From: Cupriavidus pauculus
GTDB taxonomy: Bacteria; Pseudomonadota; Gammaproteobacteria; Burkholderiales; Burkholderiaceae
DNA: 64,000 nt
Assembly: GCF_022179805.1 (NCBI RefSeq)
Contig: NZ_BPUO01000014.1
Location: 1 to 64,000, forward strand
Direction: 5' to 3'
Shown here: positions 27,431 to 35,513 of the stretch, one piece after another
Layout: each line of letters starts with the position of its first letter
Numbering within the stretch: position 1 is the stretch's first letter
The notes under the pieces: generated by a model
What the model was told of the DNA's origin: nothing
What the model saw: only the letters and a program-made list of their open reading frames with translations
Database searches by the model: none
Made by a program: the position numbers and the translations under genes

Positions 27431-27465
27431 GGCATCCCGTATGGCCACAAGTGGCGCGGGATGCC
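27431..27465. repeat. Nested hairpin upstream of the DUF4239 gene
   Basis: GGCATCCCG (27431-27439) pairs with CGGGATGCC (27457-27465), and inside GCCAC-AA-GTGGC (27444-27455) pairs again. On the minus strand it is followed by TTTCATTTTT, so it could terminate minus-strand transcription; it might equally lie in the leader of the DUF4239 gene. Confidence 0.5.
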
Positions 27466-27507
27466 TATCATCAGAAGAAGTCCACCGCCCCGATTCTGGA
27501 TAGACAA

Positions 27508-28275
27508 ATGCGCAACCTGATCAGCCACCCGGGTTTCCTGTTCCTTGTGTTGATGGTGCTGATGGGCAGCGCCACGGCGATTGGTGCGCTGGTGCTGCGC
27601 CGGGCGCGGCCAGTCGACCCCAAGAGCCGCGACGATTTCAATATCGTCCAGGGCGCCACGCTGACCCTGCTGGCTCTGCTGATCGGGTTCACGCTGTCGA
27701 TGGCGGTCGGCCGATACGACCAGCGCAAGAACCTCGAGGAAGAAGAGGCCAACGCCATCGGCACCGAATACCTGCGCGCCGACCTGCTGGAAAAGGCCCT
27801 GGACCAGGACAAGATAAGGGCGCTGCTCCGCCAGTACCTGGACGAGCGCATCCGCTACTACCAGACGCGCGACCGTGACGAGCAGGCGGAAATCGCCGCC
27901 GGAACGGCCAGGATCGAGGACGAGATGTGGAAGATCGTCCGCGACGCGGCCCGCACGGCGCCAAACCCGATCACGGCGCTGGCGGTGGCCGGCATGAACG
28001 ACGTCATCAACTCGCAGGGCTATTCCGAAGCTGCGTCGATCAACCGCATTCCCGTGGCCGCCTGGGGTCTGATGTTCGGCATCGCGTTCTTCAGCAGCCT
28101 GATGCAGGGATACGGCGTACGAACGGAAAACGGCAAGTCGTTCCTGTTGCTGGTGGTGCCGCTGACCGTATCGCTCTCCATGGCGTTGATCGCCGACATC
28201 GACAGTCCGCGTGGCGGCCTGATTCGCGTGGCGCCTCAGAATCTGCTTAGCCTGCAGGCGTCGCTGCCCAAGTAG
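27508..28275 (+). CDS. DUF4239 (bestrophin-like) membrane protein
   Basis: A 255-aa inner-membrane protein. Two N-terminal membrane segments (about 8-28 and 48-68), a charged helical cytoplasmic region (about 70-185, RYDQRKNLEEEEANAIGTEYLRADLL), then two C-terminal segments (about 190-235). Layout and the EEANAIGTEYLR motif match the DUF4239 family, which resembles bestrophin channels; function unproven. A GTG at 27451 would extend the frame, but it lies in the loop of a hairpin, so the ATG at 27508 is preferred. Confidence 0.82.
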   Translation: MRNLISHPGFLFLVLMVLMGSATAIGALVLRRARPVDPKSRDDFNIVQGATLTLLALLIGFTLSMAVGRYDQRKNLEEEEANAIGTEYLRADLLEKALDQDKIRALLRQYLDERIRYYQTRDRDEQAEIAAGTARIEDEMWKIVRDAARTAPNPITALAVAGMNDVINSQGYSEAASINRIPVAAWGLMFGIAFFSSLMQGYGVRTENGKSFLLLVVPLTVSLSMALIADIDSPRGGLIRVAPQNLLSLQASLPK

Positions 28276-28302
28276 CGCCCAGACAGGCCGGAAGCGCCTG
28301 GT

Positions 28303-28345
28303 TTGCTTTCATGGCAAAATGCCGCTAATATTCAGGCATATTGCC
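28303..28345 (+). promoter_or_regulatory. Promoter and paired operators of the RES/Xre locus
   Basis: A -35 TTGCTT (28303-28308) and -10 TAATAT (28326-28331) are 17 bp apart. GGCA-AAA-TGCC (28313-28323) lies in the spacer and GGCA-TAT-TGCC (28335-28345) just downstream of the -10, 22 bp (two turns) away. This is how a toxin-antitoxin promoter repressed by its own complex should look. Motifs are seen; binding is inferred. Confidence 0.7.
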
Positions 28346-28354
28346 GGAGTCGCC

Positions 28355-28810
28355 ATGCAAACCATTGCTTTCCGCCCGACTGGCGCGCAAGCGCCTTACG
28401 AGCGCTATCTCGATCGTCTAAGTGATTTTCTGAGCACGAAAGTGCGCACCGGGGCCGATCTGGCCACGCTGGCCAACGACCGTTTGCCGGTCGATATCCT
28501 GGAGCGCCTGCTCGAAGCCGGCCTGACCTGGGACGAGGTGGCGTTCATCATCCCCCGCCGCACCCTGAGCCATCGTCGCGAGAAAGGGCAGCCGCTGACC
28601 GTCGAGGAATCGGACAAGGCGATTCGCCTGGCCCGCATTCTCGCGCAGGCGGCCAGCACGTTTGGCGACGGCGAGCGTGCGCTGAACTGGCTGCGCGCCC
28701 GGCAACAACGGCTTGGCGGCGCCGCGCCGCTGTCGCTGGCCGGGACGGAGCAGGGCGCCCATCTGGTCGAAGAGCAACTGGTGCAGATCGACGAAGGTTA
28801 TTTCGCCTGA
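28355..28810 (+). CDS. Xre/MbcA/ParS-type antitoxin (DUF2384)
   Basis: A 151-aa antitoxin. An Xre-like helical DNA-binding region (about 50-105, LEAGLTWDEVAFIIPRRTLSHRREKGQPLTVEESDKAIRLARI) is followed by the C-terminal DUF2384 toxin-binding region (FGDGERALNWLRARQQRLGGAAPLSLAGTEQGAHLVEEQLVQIDEGYFA). It neutralises the RES toxin encoded next and represses the operon. Start set at the ATG at 28355, since an upstream ATG at 28319 lies within the first operator. The stop overlaps the toxin start by one base (TGATG). Confidence 0.9.
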   Translation: MQTIAFRPTGAQAPYERYLDRLSDFLSTKVRTGADLATLANDRLPVDILERLLEAGLTWDEVAFIIPRRTLSHRREKGQPLTVEESDKAIRLARILAQAASTFGDGERALNWLRARQQRLGGAAPLSLAGTEQGAHLVEEQLVQIDEGYFA

Positions 28811-29277
28811 TGGTCCTTTGGCGAATCAGCAACTATGCCGACCTGAAGGGCATCGGCGGCCTGCGCGCCGGGGGCCGCTGGCATTTTCCCGGTCAGCCTG
28901 TGGTGTACCTGGCGGAACATCCGGCGCTGGCTTTCCTGGAGGTGCTGGTACACCACGAAGTGTCCAGAATCGAGGACCTGCCCAAACACTATCAACTGCT
29001 TACCGTGGAAGTCGACGATGCCATCGCCGTGGCGAACATCGCCGATCTGCCCGATGACTGGAAGCAGGACGCCGGCTGGTCGAAGAGTGCCGGCACCGAG
29101 TGGCTGACCGTACGATCCAGCCTGCTGCTGAAGGTGCCGAGCGTGCTGGTGCCCTATGCGTCGAACTATCTTTTCAACCCGGTTCACCCGGACGCCGGCA
29201 AGGCCCGGATCGTCGAGGCCAAGCGCATCGAACACGATCCACGGATTCTATCGCTGCTGTCCGAGCCGCGCGGTTGA
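28810..29277 (+). CDS. RES-domain toxin
   Basis: A 155-aa RES toxin. Known members attack NAD+ (MbcT phosphorolysis, Res hydrolysis) or ADP-ribosylate Prs (ParT). The conserved Arg23 in GGRW, Tyr33, Glu44 in AFLEVLVH and Ser111 in VPSVLVP, plus the NYLFNPVHP motif, are all present, so the toxin looks intact. Length is normal for the family. The one-base overlap with the antitoxin gene implies coupled translation. Which of the three activities it has cannot be told from sequence alone. Confidence 0.92.
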   Translation: MVLWRISNYADLKGIGGLRAGGRWHFPGQPVVYLAEHPALAFLEVLVHHEVSRIEDLPKHYQLLTVEVDDAIAVANIADLPDDWKQDAGWSKSAGTEWLTVRSSLLLKVPSVLVPYASNYLFNPVHPDAGKARIVEAKRIEHDPRILSLLSEPRG

Positions 29278-29310
29278 GATCCACACCCACACAGAACTGG
29301 AAACACCGTC

Positions 29311-29775
29311 ATGCAAGTACTGGTAGACGCAGACGCCTGCCCGGTCGTCGTCAAGGATATGCTGTTCAGGGCCGCGCAGCGCGTCGAGGTAAATGTCACG
29401 CTGGTGGCGAACAAATTCCTGCGCACGCCGCCATCGCGCTTTATCAAGTCGGTGCAGGTACCGGCAGGCTTCGATGCCGCCGATGACCGCATCGTAGAAC
29501 TGGCCGAAACCGGCGACCTGGTGATCACGGCCGATATCCCGCTGGCCGCCGCCGCGCTGGACAAAGGCGCGCATGTGCTGGACCCCCGGGGCGTCTGGTT
29601 CAGCCGCGAGAATATCCAGGAGCGCCTGACCATGCGCGACGTACTGGACCAGCTGCGCGGCGCGGGCATCGATACCGGCGGGCCGCCACCGTTTTCCCCG
29701 CAGGACAGCAAGGCGTTCGCCGGCCAGCTTGACCGGTTCCTGGCCCAGCATGCACGCGCGGCTAAAGGTAGCTAG
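29311..29775 (+). CDS. YaiI/YqxD family protein (DUF188)
   Basis: A 154-aa protein of the DUF188 family, a small PIN-like fold of unproven function. MQVLVDADACPVVVKDML at the N-terminus, DDRIVELAETGDLVITADIPLAAAAL and RGVWFSRENIQERLTMRDVLDQLR are the conserved blocks; Asp6 and Asp8 would form the acidic site of a PIN-like nuclease. It lies 33 bp after the toxin gene and overlaps the end of the convergent MarR-GNAT gene by 4 bp. Confidence 0.9.
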   Translation: MQVLVDADACPVVVKDMLFRAAQRVEVNVTLVANKFLRTPPSRFIKSVQVPAGFDAADDRIVELAETGDLVITADIPLAAAALDKGAHVLDPRGVWFSRENIQERLTMRDVLDQLRGAGIDTGGPPPFSPQDSKAFAGQLDRFLAQHARAAKGS

Positions 29776-30746
29776 GGGCGGCCAGGACGGCTGAAGCGCT
29801 GTTCTGTCACCGCGGAACCCCACTGGGTTCCTTCCGCCTCGCTCGTCAGGGCGAAGCCGAACGATTCGTACAGGTGACGCGCCGAGTCGAGTCCCTTGAA
29901 CGTCCACAAATAGGTTTCCCGGAACCGCAGGTCATCGACAAACTGGATCGCCCGTTGCATGAGCTGCCGGCCCACGCCGGAGCCACGCAGGGAGTCATCC
30001 ACGATGAACCACCTCAGATGCGCGATGCCGGTCTGCATATCGCCATCGATGGCCAGCGATGCCAGCGCGCGGCCGTTCTCAACGTATAGCCATAGCGCCT
30101 TGCCTTGCGCCGGCAACGCGCCGGCAAACTCGGCCAGTTCGGTGGCCACCTTCTTTTCGAAGAACGATCCAAAGCCCCAGTGCTCGGCATAAAACCGCGC
30201 ATGCATGCCCGCCACATCGCCGATGCAGCCGGCCTGATAGCCTTCAACAATTCGCGAGCCCGTTTGCCCGGTATCGCTTGCCTTGGTGGCGTTGTCTTGT
30301 GCCAGCGCGTCCGAGTAGAGCGCCAATGAGCGGAGCAGCGCCTGCTGGTCTGATGGCAGCAGGCGGCGCAGGGCGTTCGACACCTGATCCGTCGCAAACC
30401 GGTCTATCCGGTTCCTGAGTGTCTTGCCCTCGGCGGTCAGATATAGCTCGGACGTGCGGCCGTCATCGGCGCTAGGCCGGCGCTCGACCAGGCCATCGCT
30501 TTCCAGGCGCGACACCTGCCGGCTGGTATTCGATTTGTCCAGCCGCAGGATGTCGCCCAGATCCCTGGCACTGAGGCCAGGCTTCATGCCGATTTCCAGC
30601 ACGGCATGCACGGCGGACGGCGCGAGCGCGCTGTCCGCCAGCGTCTCGCGCATAAAACCGAGTTCACGCACCAACCGGCGCGAGAAATCCCGTAGTTCCA
30701 GGATGGTGGTCTCTCGGCTTTTGGCGGGCAGGTCGACGAGGTCCAT
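29772..30746 (-). CDS. MarR-GNAT fusion regulator/acetyltransferase
   Basis: A 324-aa fusion: MarR winged HTH (about 1-150; SARDLGDILRLDKSNTSRQVSRLESDGLVERRPSADDGRTSELYLT) and a GNAT N-acetyltransferase (about 165-320, acetyl-CoA loop RGSGVGRQLMQRAI). Such fusions are common in proteobacteria; their acetyl substrates are mostly unknown. Start chosen at the ATG at 30746 (MDLVDLPAK), because the upstream in-frame codons run through the second operator. The promoter is flanked and filled by two GTTGCG-N3-CGCAAC palindromes, so autoregulation is very likely. Confidence 0.88.
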   Translation of the reverse strand: MDLVDLPAKSRETTILELRDFSRRLVRELGFMRETLADSALAPSAVHAVLEIGMKPGLSARDLGDILRLDKSNTSRQVSRLESDGLVERRPSADDGRTSELYLTAEGKTLRNRIDRFATDQVSNALRRLLPSDQQALLRSLALYSDALAQDNATKASDTGQTGSRIVEGYQAGCIGDVAGMHARFYAEHWGFGSFFEKKVATELAEFAGALPAQGKALWLYVENGRALASLAIDGDMQTGIAHLRWFIVDDSLRGSGVGRQLMQRAIQFVDDLRFRETYLWTFKGLDSARHLYESFGFALTSEAEGTQWGSAVTEQRFSRPGRP

Positions 30747-30760
30747 GGTGGGCTCCAGAA

Positions 30761-30807
30761 GGTTGCGTGTCGCAACCAATACTAGTTGCGGAGCGCAACC
30801 AAGTCAA
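30761..30807 (-). promoter_or_regulatory. Promoter with two operators for the MarR-GNAT gene
   Basis: On the minus strand, -35 TTGACT (30802-30807), a 17-bp spacer, -10 TAGTAT (30779-30784). The spacer contains GTTGCG-CTC-CGCAAC (30785-30799), and GGTTGCG-ACA-CGCAACC (30761-30777) follows the -10. Centres are 23 bp apart. Either site bound would block RNA polymerase. Confidence 0.75.
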
Positions 30808-30831
30808 CGCCCGCCTGTTCCGCCGAGCCGA

Positions 30832-31605
30832 TCAGTTGCGCCCAGCCATCACGCCGCCGTCGACGTCCCAGATGGCACCCGTCACCCAGCCCGCCTTTTC
30901 CGACAGCAGGAAGGTGACCGCCGCAGCCACATCCTCGGGCGTACCGACGCGGCCGATCGGGTGGAAGCCGTTGAAACCCTGCAGCGCGTCCGCGACTTCG
31001 GCCTTCGGAATGAAACCCTCGTAGATCGGCGTATGCACCACGGCCGGCGACACCGCGTTGACGCGGATGTGATTCGGCGCCAGTTCCATGGCCAGGTGCT
31101 GGGTTAGCGAATGCAGCCCGGCCTTGGCCATGGAATAGACCGACGATGGCGTAGCCGCGATGGCCTGCCTGGCCCACATCGAGCCGATATTGACGATGGC
31201 ACCGGGCCGGCCCGCCTTGACCAGATTGGCGGCCACGCGTTGTGTAATGAAAAACTGCGCCTTGTTCAGCGCCATGTACTGGTCGTAGTCGGCTTCCTGG
31301 TGATCGAGGAAGGGCTTCGGAAAGAACACACCGGCCGCGTTCACGAGAAGATCGATGTCCTGGTGCTGGTCGTCAATGGTCTGCAGCAAGCCGGCCAGCG
31401 CCTCGCCGTTGGACAGGTTGGCCACCAGCGCCGTGACCGCGCCCAGCGCCGCCAGATCCTGGCGGGCCTGTTCGGCCTTGTCGGCACGATTGCCGACCAC
31501 CACCACGCTGCCGCACTGGGTCAGCACGTCGCGGGCAACCTGCAGGCCCATGCCGCTGGTGCCGCCTACGACCAGCAGCTTGCGGCCCCGGAATTGGTTG
31601 TTCAT
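30832..31605 (-). CDS. SDR family oxidoreductase
   Basis: A 257-aa classical SDR. GGTSGMG near residues 14-20, NAAG in [10 protein letters not shown] near 89-92, catalytic Ser in [11 protein letters not shown], Tyr and Lys in [10 protein letters not shown], and the C-terminal [13 protein letters not shown]. Substrate unknown. It is divergent from the LysR gene at 31785, and the gap carries a GATAG/CTATC palindrome. The MarR-GNAT gene promoter lies just beyond its 3' end. Confidence 0.9.
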   Translation of the reverse strand: MNNQFRGRKLLVVGGTSGMGLQVARDVLTQCGSVVVVGNRADKAEQARQDLAALGAVTALVANLSNGEALAGLLQTIDDQHQDIDLLVNAAGVFFPKPFLDHQEADYDQYMALNKAQFFITQRVAANLVKAGRPGAIVNIGSMWARQAIAATPSSVYSMAKAGLHSLTQHLAMELAPNHIRVNAVSPAVVHTPIYEGFIPKAEVADALQGFNGFHPIGRVGTPEDVAAAVTFLLSEKAGWVTGAIWDVDGGVMAGRN

Positions 31606-31641
31606 GAATGACTCCGTCTAAGTCGATGGTTGTTGAGATGC

Positions 31642-31656
31642 GATAGCTAAACTATC
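31642..31656. promoter_or_regulatory. Likely LysR operator between SDR and LysR genes
   Basis: GATAG-CTAAA-CTATC is a perfect 15-bp interrupted palindrome of LysR-box form, 37 bp upstream of the SDR start and 129 bp upstream of the LysR start. Confidence 0.55.
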
Positions 31657-31784
31657 TGGAGGTCGCTGCCGCCCGTAATGCATGTGGCTGGCTGTAGAGC
31701 GCCTTGGACCTAGCCATTCTTTGACATCCTCGCCCCATCCACAAACGAGATAAACTCCGCCGCATTGAAAGAAAATATTTAGTG

Positions 31785-32726
31785 ATGAAGACGCCAGTCC
31801 ACCTCAATGCACTACGTGCATTCGAAGCCAGTGCCCGGCATCAGAGCTTTTCGATGGCGGCGGCCGAACTCAACGTGACACCGGCGGCGGTCGGGCAACT
31901 CGTCAGGACCCTGGAGGAATGGCTGGGTACGCCGCTGTTCCACCGGACGTCTAGTGGTCGCGTCCGCCTGATCCCCACCGAAGCCGCCGAGCGGGCGCTG
32001 CCCGACATCCGCGCGGGCTTCGACAGGTTGGTACTGGGCGTGGAGCGTCTGAAGGAAGGCGCGACAAGCGGCGTGCTGACCGTGACCGTCAGCCCGGCCT
32101 TCGCGGCCAAATGGCTGTTGCCGCGCGTGGACCGGTTTCAGGCGGCATGGCCCGATACGGACGTGCGGCTGGAAACCAGTCTCAAGCCCGTGGATTTTGT
32201 CGCCCAGGGCATCGATATCGGCGTGCGCTACGGCACCGGCACGTGGCCCGGATTGACGGCCGAGAAGCTGATGGACGAGGAGGTCTATCCGGTGTGCTCG
32301 CCGGCCTTGCTACGGCAGCGGGCTATCGAGCAGCCGGCCGACCTGGCGCGAGAGATCCTGATCCACGACCTGTCGATGGCGGGGCACGCAGGTTTTCCGG
32401 TGTGGGACGCCTGGCTGCGCCGCGCGAAGATTACCGACGCCGCCACCACACGTGGCATGCAGATCAACAACTCGGCAGCGGTCTTGCAGGCAGCCGCCGA
32501 AGGGCAGGGCATCGCGCTGGCACGTAGCGTGATGGCCCGTGAGGACATTGCAAGCGGGCGCCTGGTGCGCCTGTTCCCGGAAATCGGCTTCGCGTCGCCG
32601 CTGGCCTACTTCATCGTGTACCGGCCCGAGTGCGCCAATCTGCCGAGGCTGGTGGCCTTTCGCGACTGGCTGCTGGAGGAAGCGGCTGGCGCGCAGGCAG
32701 TGTTCAGTCCAGCAGATAACGGATAG
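31785..32726 (+). CDS. LysR family regulator, GcvA-like
   Basis: A 313-aa LysR protein of the GcvA group: HLNALRAFEASARHQSFSMAAAELNVTPAAVGQLVRTLEEWLG is the typical HTH, followed by an effector domain starting near residue 90 (GVLTVTVSPAFAAKWLLPRVDRF). A GTG at 31782 immediately precedes the ATG at 31785; the ATG is taken. It probably controls the divergent SDR gene and itself. Confidence 0.9.
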   Translation: MKTPVHLNALRAFEASARHQSFSMAAAELNVTPAAVGQLVRTLEEWLGTPLFHRTSSGRVRLIPTEAAERALPDIRAGFDRLVLGVERLKEGATSGVLTVTVSPAFAAKWLLPRVDRFQAAWPDTDVRLETSLKPVDFVAQGIDIGVRYGTGTWPGLTAEKLMDEEVYPVCSPALLRQRAIEQPADLAREILIHDLSMAGHAGFPVWDAWLRRAKITDAATTRGMQINNSAAVLQAAAEGQGIALARSVMAREDIASGRLVRLFPEIGFASPLAYFIVYRPECANLPRLVAFRDWLLEEAAGAQAVFSPADNG

Positions 32727-32829
32727 GAAAGGGGATCCGCATATCGCGGTTGATGCCGCCGAATTTTGCCACGTCGCAGAAATTGGATACCTTTGACTGC
32801 GTTGCTCGACGGGCACAATTCGACCCTTA

Positions 32830-32964
32830 GGGGACAGCGGCACTTCCTCGAAGCTGCCCGACTATCCGAAGCTCGCGCAACTCTGGTGGAAGAACGCGGC
32901 CACAGCCGTCACGGAAACGGCGACGCCTGGTGGCGTCGCCGTTTTGCATTGTGCTTTTAGCCTG
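32830..32964 (+). pseudogene. Possible 3' remnant of a sugar ABC transporter binding-protein gene
   Basis: In the frame read from 32830 the sequence gives GDSGTSSKLPDYPKLAQLWW followed by KNAATAVTETATP, which resembles the C-terminal end of extracellular solute-binding proteins of sugar ABC transporters. There is no start and nothing recognisable upstream, so it would be a deletion remnant. The strong terminator at 32915-32944 overlapping its end fits the tail of a former transcription unit. Short, so uncertain. Confidence 0.3.
32915..32944 (+). terminator. Strong Rho-independent terminator
   Basis: AAACGGCGACGCC, loop TGGT, GGCGTCGCCGTTT: a perfect 13-bp stem ending in TTTT on the plus strand. 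It terminates transcription from the LysR gene or from a lost gene, and faces the 3' end of the convergent cupin gene. Confidence 0.85.
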
Positions 32965-32971
32965 CAGGAGT

Positions 32972-33439
32972 TCAGGGCAGCAGATGGGTATCGCCGGCGG
33001 CTTGCGGCGGCAGCTTGATGGCCAGCGCCTTGAACTCGCCGTTGGTGGCCATCGACCCCGCGTGGGCCGCGCCCTTCGGAATGATGATCAGGTCGCCTGG
33101 GCCAACCTCGCGCTGCTCGTTGCCGAGCCAGAACGTGCCCTTGCCGGCAATGACGTACTGAATCTCGTCGGCGCTGGTGTGGTAGTGCTTCGGCACGTTG
33201 CCGGCCTGCACCGCTACCGTGCCGTGCGGCGTTGAGACCAGTCCTTTCGTGCGGAGCGTGCCCATGTTGGGAACTTGCGGCCCGATGTCTTCGTTGCTCA
33301 TCGCCGCGAGATTGATGATTTGCGGCGCGAGCCCGGCGGGCGGGGTCTGCGCGTGAGCCAGTGGCAGCTCCAGGTGCGCAGCAAGGTAGCCGCAGGCAAA
33401 CGCGGCAGGCACGGCGAGTAGAGCAGCAAGGCGACGCAT
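32972..33439 (-). CDS. Exported cupin-domain protein
   Basis: A 155-aa protein with a signal peptide or membrane anchor (about 1-31, ending AHAQ) and one cupin barrel. Metal ligands His85, His87 and Glu92 are in HYHTSADEIQYVIAGKG, and a fourth His follows in PKGAAHAGS. Start is the ATG at 33439, with GGGAGA upstream; the longer frame adds nothing. Being exported, it could bind a periplasmic metal-dependent small molecule; no function can be assigned. Confidence 0.85.
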   Translation of the reverse strand: MRRLAALLAVPAAFACGYLAAHLELPLAHAQTPPAGLAPQIINLAAMSNEDIGPQVPNMGTLRTKGLVSTPHGTVAVQAGNVPKHYHTSADEIQYVIAGKGTFWLGNEQREVGPGDLIIIPKGAAHAGSMATNGEFKALAIKLPPQAAGDTHLLP

Positions 33440-33685
33440 TGTTGTTATCTCCCTTTTGATTTTTATTCCCTTTGCGGGGCTCCCGATCATTACACCGCCG
33501 TTACGCTTCGATCAAGCGGCGAGGGAGGACTGTCTCAGTAATATTGCAATGCTCTGCACCATCGTTGGGCGGTCGCAACACGCATTCCTGTCGAGTGTCG
33601 GCAATCCTCAGGCGAACCGCCATTGCCATCCGCAGCGCCGCGCGGAGAATTCGGCTTCTCGGCGAGACCGATGTAGCGGCACCCG
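33440..33685. other. Gap between cupin gene and iclR remnant
   Basis: 246 bp. The cupin promoter should lie next to 33440. The rest, up to the iclR remnant, holds short chance frames only. Confidence 0.4.
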
Positions 33686-34194
33686 TTAGCGGCGGCGTGG
33701 CACGCCGCCCCCAAGCGCCGAGGAAATTTTGAATACTGCCGCTCGTACGGTATTCGCAAAGGATTCCGAATACCGAGCGGTCGGCATGGTCAACGTAACG
33801 GCACCGGCGAGTTCGCCAGCGGCGTTGAATACTGGGGCAGAGACACCCCCGAGTTCTGGCACCCGGTCTCCTACAAGCATCGCTATACCTTCTTCGCGCA
33901 CCCGTTCGTAGACTCCTCCTTCTGCACCCCCGTAAGCCATCAGGACGCGACCACCTGCGCCGCGTCGCGGACGGGTTGAGGCGAGTCGACGCGATACAGG
34001 CATAGCCGGAAATCACCTTGGCGTACGTGAAACGCGGCGCTTTCCTTCGTCTCGCGCATGAGTTCTCGCAACGCGGGCATCACGATCTCTTCAAGTGAAA
34101 ACGAAGCCGAGTGGATGGCATGCAGCCTTGCTACGCCAGGGCCGAGGCTGTGGCTCCCATCGGCCTTTTGCTGAACCAAGCCTCTGTTCTGCAC
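33686..34194 (-). pseudogene. Degraded IclR family regulator gene
   Basis: IclR sequence is split over two frames. 34194-33940 encodes the recognition helix and start of the effector domain (QNRGLVQQKADGSHSLGPGV, then FSLEEIVMPALRELMRETKESAAFHVRQGDFRLCLYRVDSPQPVRD) and then stops. 34003-33686 encodes the C-terminal half in another frame (EGIAMLVGDRVPELGGVSAPVFNAAGELAGAVTLTMP). The front of the HTH is absent and the middle of the effector domain is shortened. It faces away from the CoA-thioester operon, which it may once have controlled; a MarR site now stands in front of that operon. Confidence 0.75.
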
Positions 34195-34494
34195 CGACCT
34201 TGGTCAACACAAAGCCGCCCGTATCGAGCGTAATTGGCTTGGTGGGCGTGCCGACCGTGAATAAGCGTTACAAACATGCTTGTGGGGTGCTGTGATGACG
34301 TGACGACAATCCGACTTTCCCACGTTGCGATCAGGGTTAACTCCATATTAGAGCTGACGCTCTAAGCGGGTCGGAGGTTTCTGCCTGGCGATTGGTGCCG
34401 CAGTCAACGAGCTACGTCGATATAGTGGACAATATCAACAATATAAAGTACTATGTCCACCACCATATCGAACAATTCCAAGACAGGAGACACG
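34195..34494. other. Promoter region of the CoA-thioester operon
   Basis: 300 bp with no supported gene. The part near the iclR remnant has no recognisable coding sequence. The operator at 34418-34470 lies close to the operon start, which has an AGGAG site before the ATG at 34495. Confidence 0.5.
34418..34470. promoter_or_regulatory. MarR-type operator in front of the Bug gene
   Basis: GTGGACA (34425-34431) and TGTCCAC (34454-34460) form an inverted repeat, framed by CGATAT (34418-34423) and ATATCG (34465-34470). Between them is AATATCAACAAT (34431-34442), repeated in the marR/porin gap at 42604-42614 and, inverted, at 42562-42571. The operator ends 24 bp before the start codon. Confidence 0.6.
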
Positions 34495-35460
34495 ATGTTC
34501 CGCCCATTGCTGTACACGCTCTGCACGGCCGCCTTGCTGGCGGTCAGCCCGGCGCAGGCCGCCTTTCCGGACAAGCCGATCGTGCTGGTGGTGCCGTTCG
34601 CGGCCGGCGGTCCGGCCGACGTCATGGCGCGCACGCTGGCCAAGTCGATGGGCGGCCGCCTGGGCCAGCCGATCGTCGTGGAAAACCGCCCCGGCGCGGG
34701 CGGGCTGGTCGGCATCTCCGCCGTCACGCGTGCCACGGCCGACGGCTACACATTGGGCATGGCCGGCACTGGCGCCATGGTCTACGCGCCGTTCATCTCG
34801 CCGAAGATGCCGTTCGATCCGATCAAGGACGTGACCTATCTGAGCACGATGGTCAGCACGCCCAACCTGCTGGTGGTCAACGCGAATTCGCCATTCAAGA
34901 CGGTGGCTGAACTGCAGGCCGCCGCCAAGCGTGAGCCGGACAAGTTCACGGTGGCATCGGCCGGCGTAGGCAGCAGCACCCACGTGGTGGGCGCGCTGTT
35001 CCAGCGCGAGGCGGGCATCCGTCTGCGCCACGTGCCGTACAAGGGCGGCGCCCCGGCCGTGCAGGACCTGATGGGCGGCCAGGTGGACATGTTCATCGCC
35101 GAAGTGCCGGCCGTGGCGCACCTGATCAAGTCCGGCAAGCTGCGCGGGCTGCTGGTGACCGATTCCAAGCGCCTGGCTGCGCTGCCCGACGTGCCTACCG
35201 CCGCCGAAGCCGGCTTGCCGAAGGTGCTGGCTGCCGGCGCATACGGCATCGTGGCGCCGCGCGGGCTGCCCGACGATGTGGCGCGCAAGATCGTCGACGC
35301 CGTCACGGGCGCCTTGCGCACCCATGAAGTTGTGGAGAAATTCGCCGAGCAGGGCGGCGTGGCGCAAGCGAGCACGCCCGACGCCTATCGCGCGCTGATC
35401 AAGTCCGAGCAGGGCCGCTGGGGCCCGATCATCAAGGCGGCAGGCATCACGGCGGAATAA
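34495..35460 (+). CDS. Bug-family (TctC-type) periplasmic substrate-binding protein
   Basis: A 321-aa periplasmic binding protein of the tripartite tricarboxylate transporter type, very numerous in Burkholderiales. Signal peptide about 1-22 (SPAQAAFPDKP), then the family motifs PFAAGGPADVMARTLAKSM, VVENRPGAGGLVG, and VPYKGGAPAVQDLMGGQVDMFI. It binds a carboxylate; no TctA/TctB membrane genes are adjacent, so it either works with distant partners or acts as a sensor. It is the first gene of the operon. The ATG at 34495 follows ACAGGAGACACG; the frame is open to 34453. Confidence 0.9.
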   Translation: MFRPLLYTLCTAALLAVSPAQAAFPDKPIVLVVPFAAGGPADVMARTLAKSMGGRLGQPIVVENRPGAGGLVGISAVTRATADGYTLGMAGTGAMVYAPFISPKMPFDPIKDVTYLSTMVSTPNLLVVNANSPFKTVAELQAAAKREPDKFTVASAGVGSSTHVVGALFQREAGIRLRHVPYKGGAPAVQDLMGGQVDMFIAEVPAVAHLIKSGKLRGLLVTDSKRLAALPDVPTAAEAGLPKVLAAGAYGIVAPRGLPDDVARKIVDAVTGALRTHEVVEKFAEQGGVAQASTPDAYRALIKSEQGRWGPIIKAAGITAE

Positions 35461-35513
35461 TCGCCAATCGCCGGTTTTTTTGGCGCCAAGGCGCCTCGTA
35501 CAGGAATCAGAAC

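Noticed and set aside
27451-27507. GTG start for the DUF4239 protein
   Set aside because: It is in the loop and arm of a nested hairpin, and family homology begins at the ATG at 27508.
28313-28345. Possible short CRISPR-like repeat (two GGCA-N3-TGCC units)
   Set aside because: Only two units of 11 bp, placed exactly on a promoter; they are operators. No CRISPR array was seen anywhere in the window.
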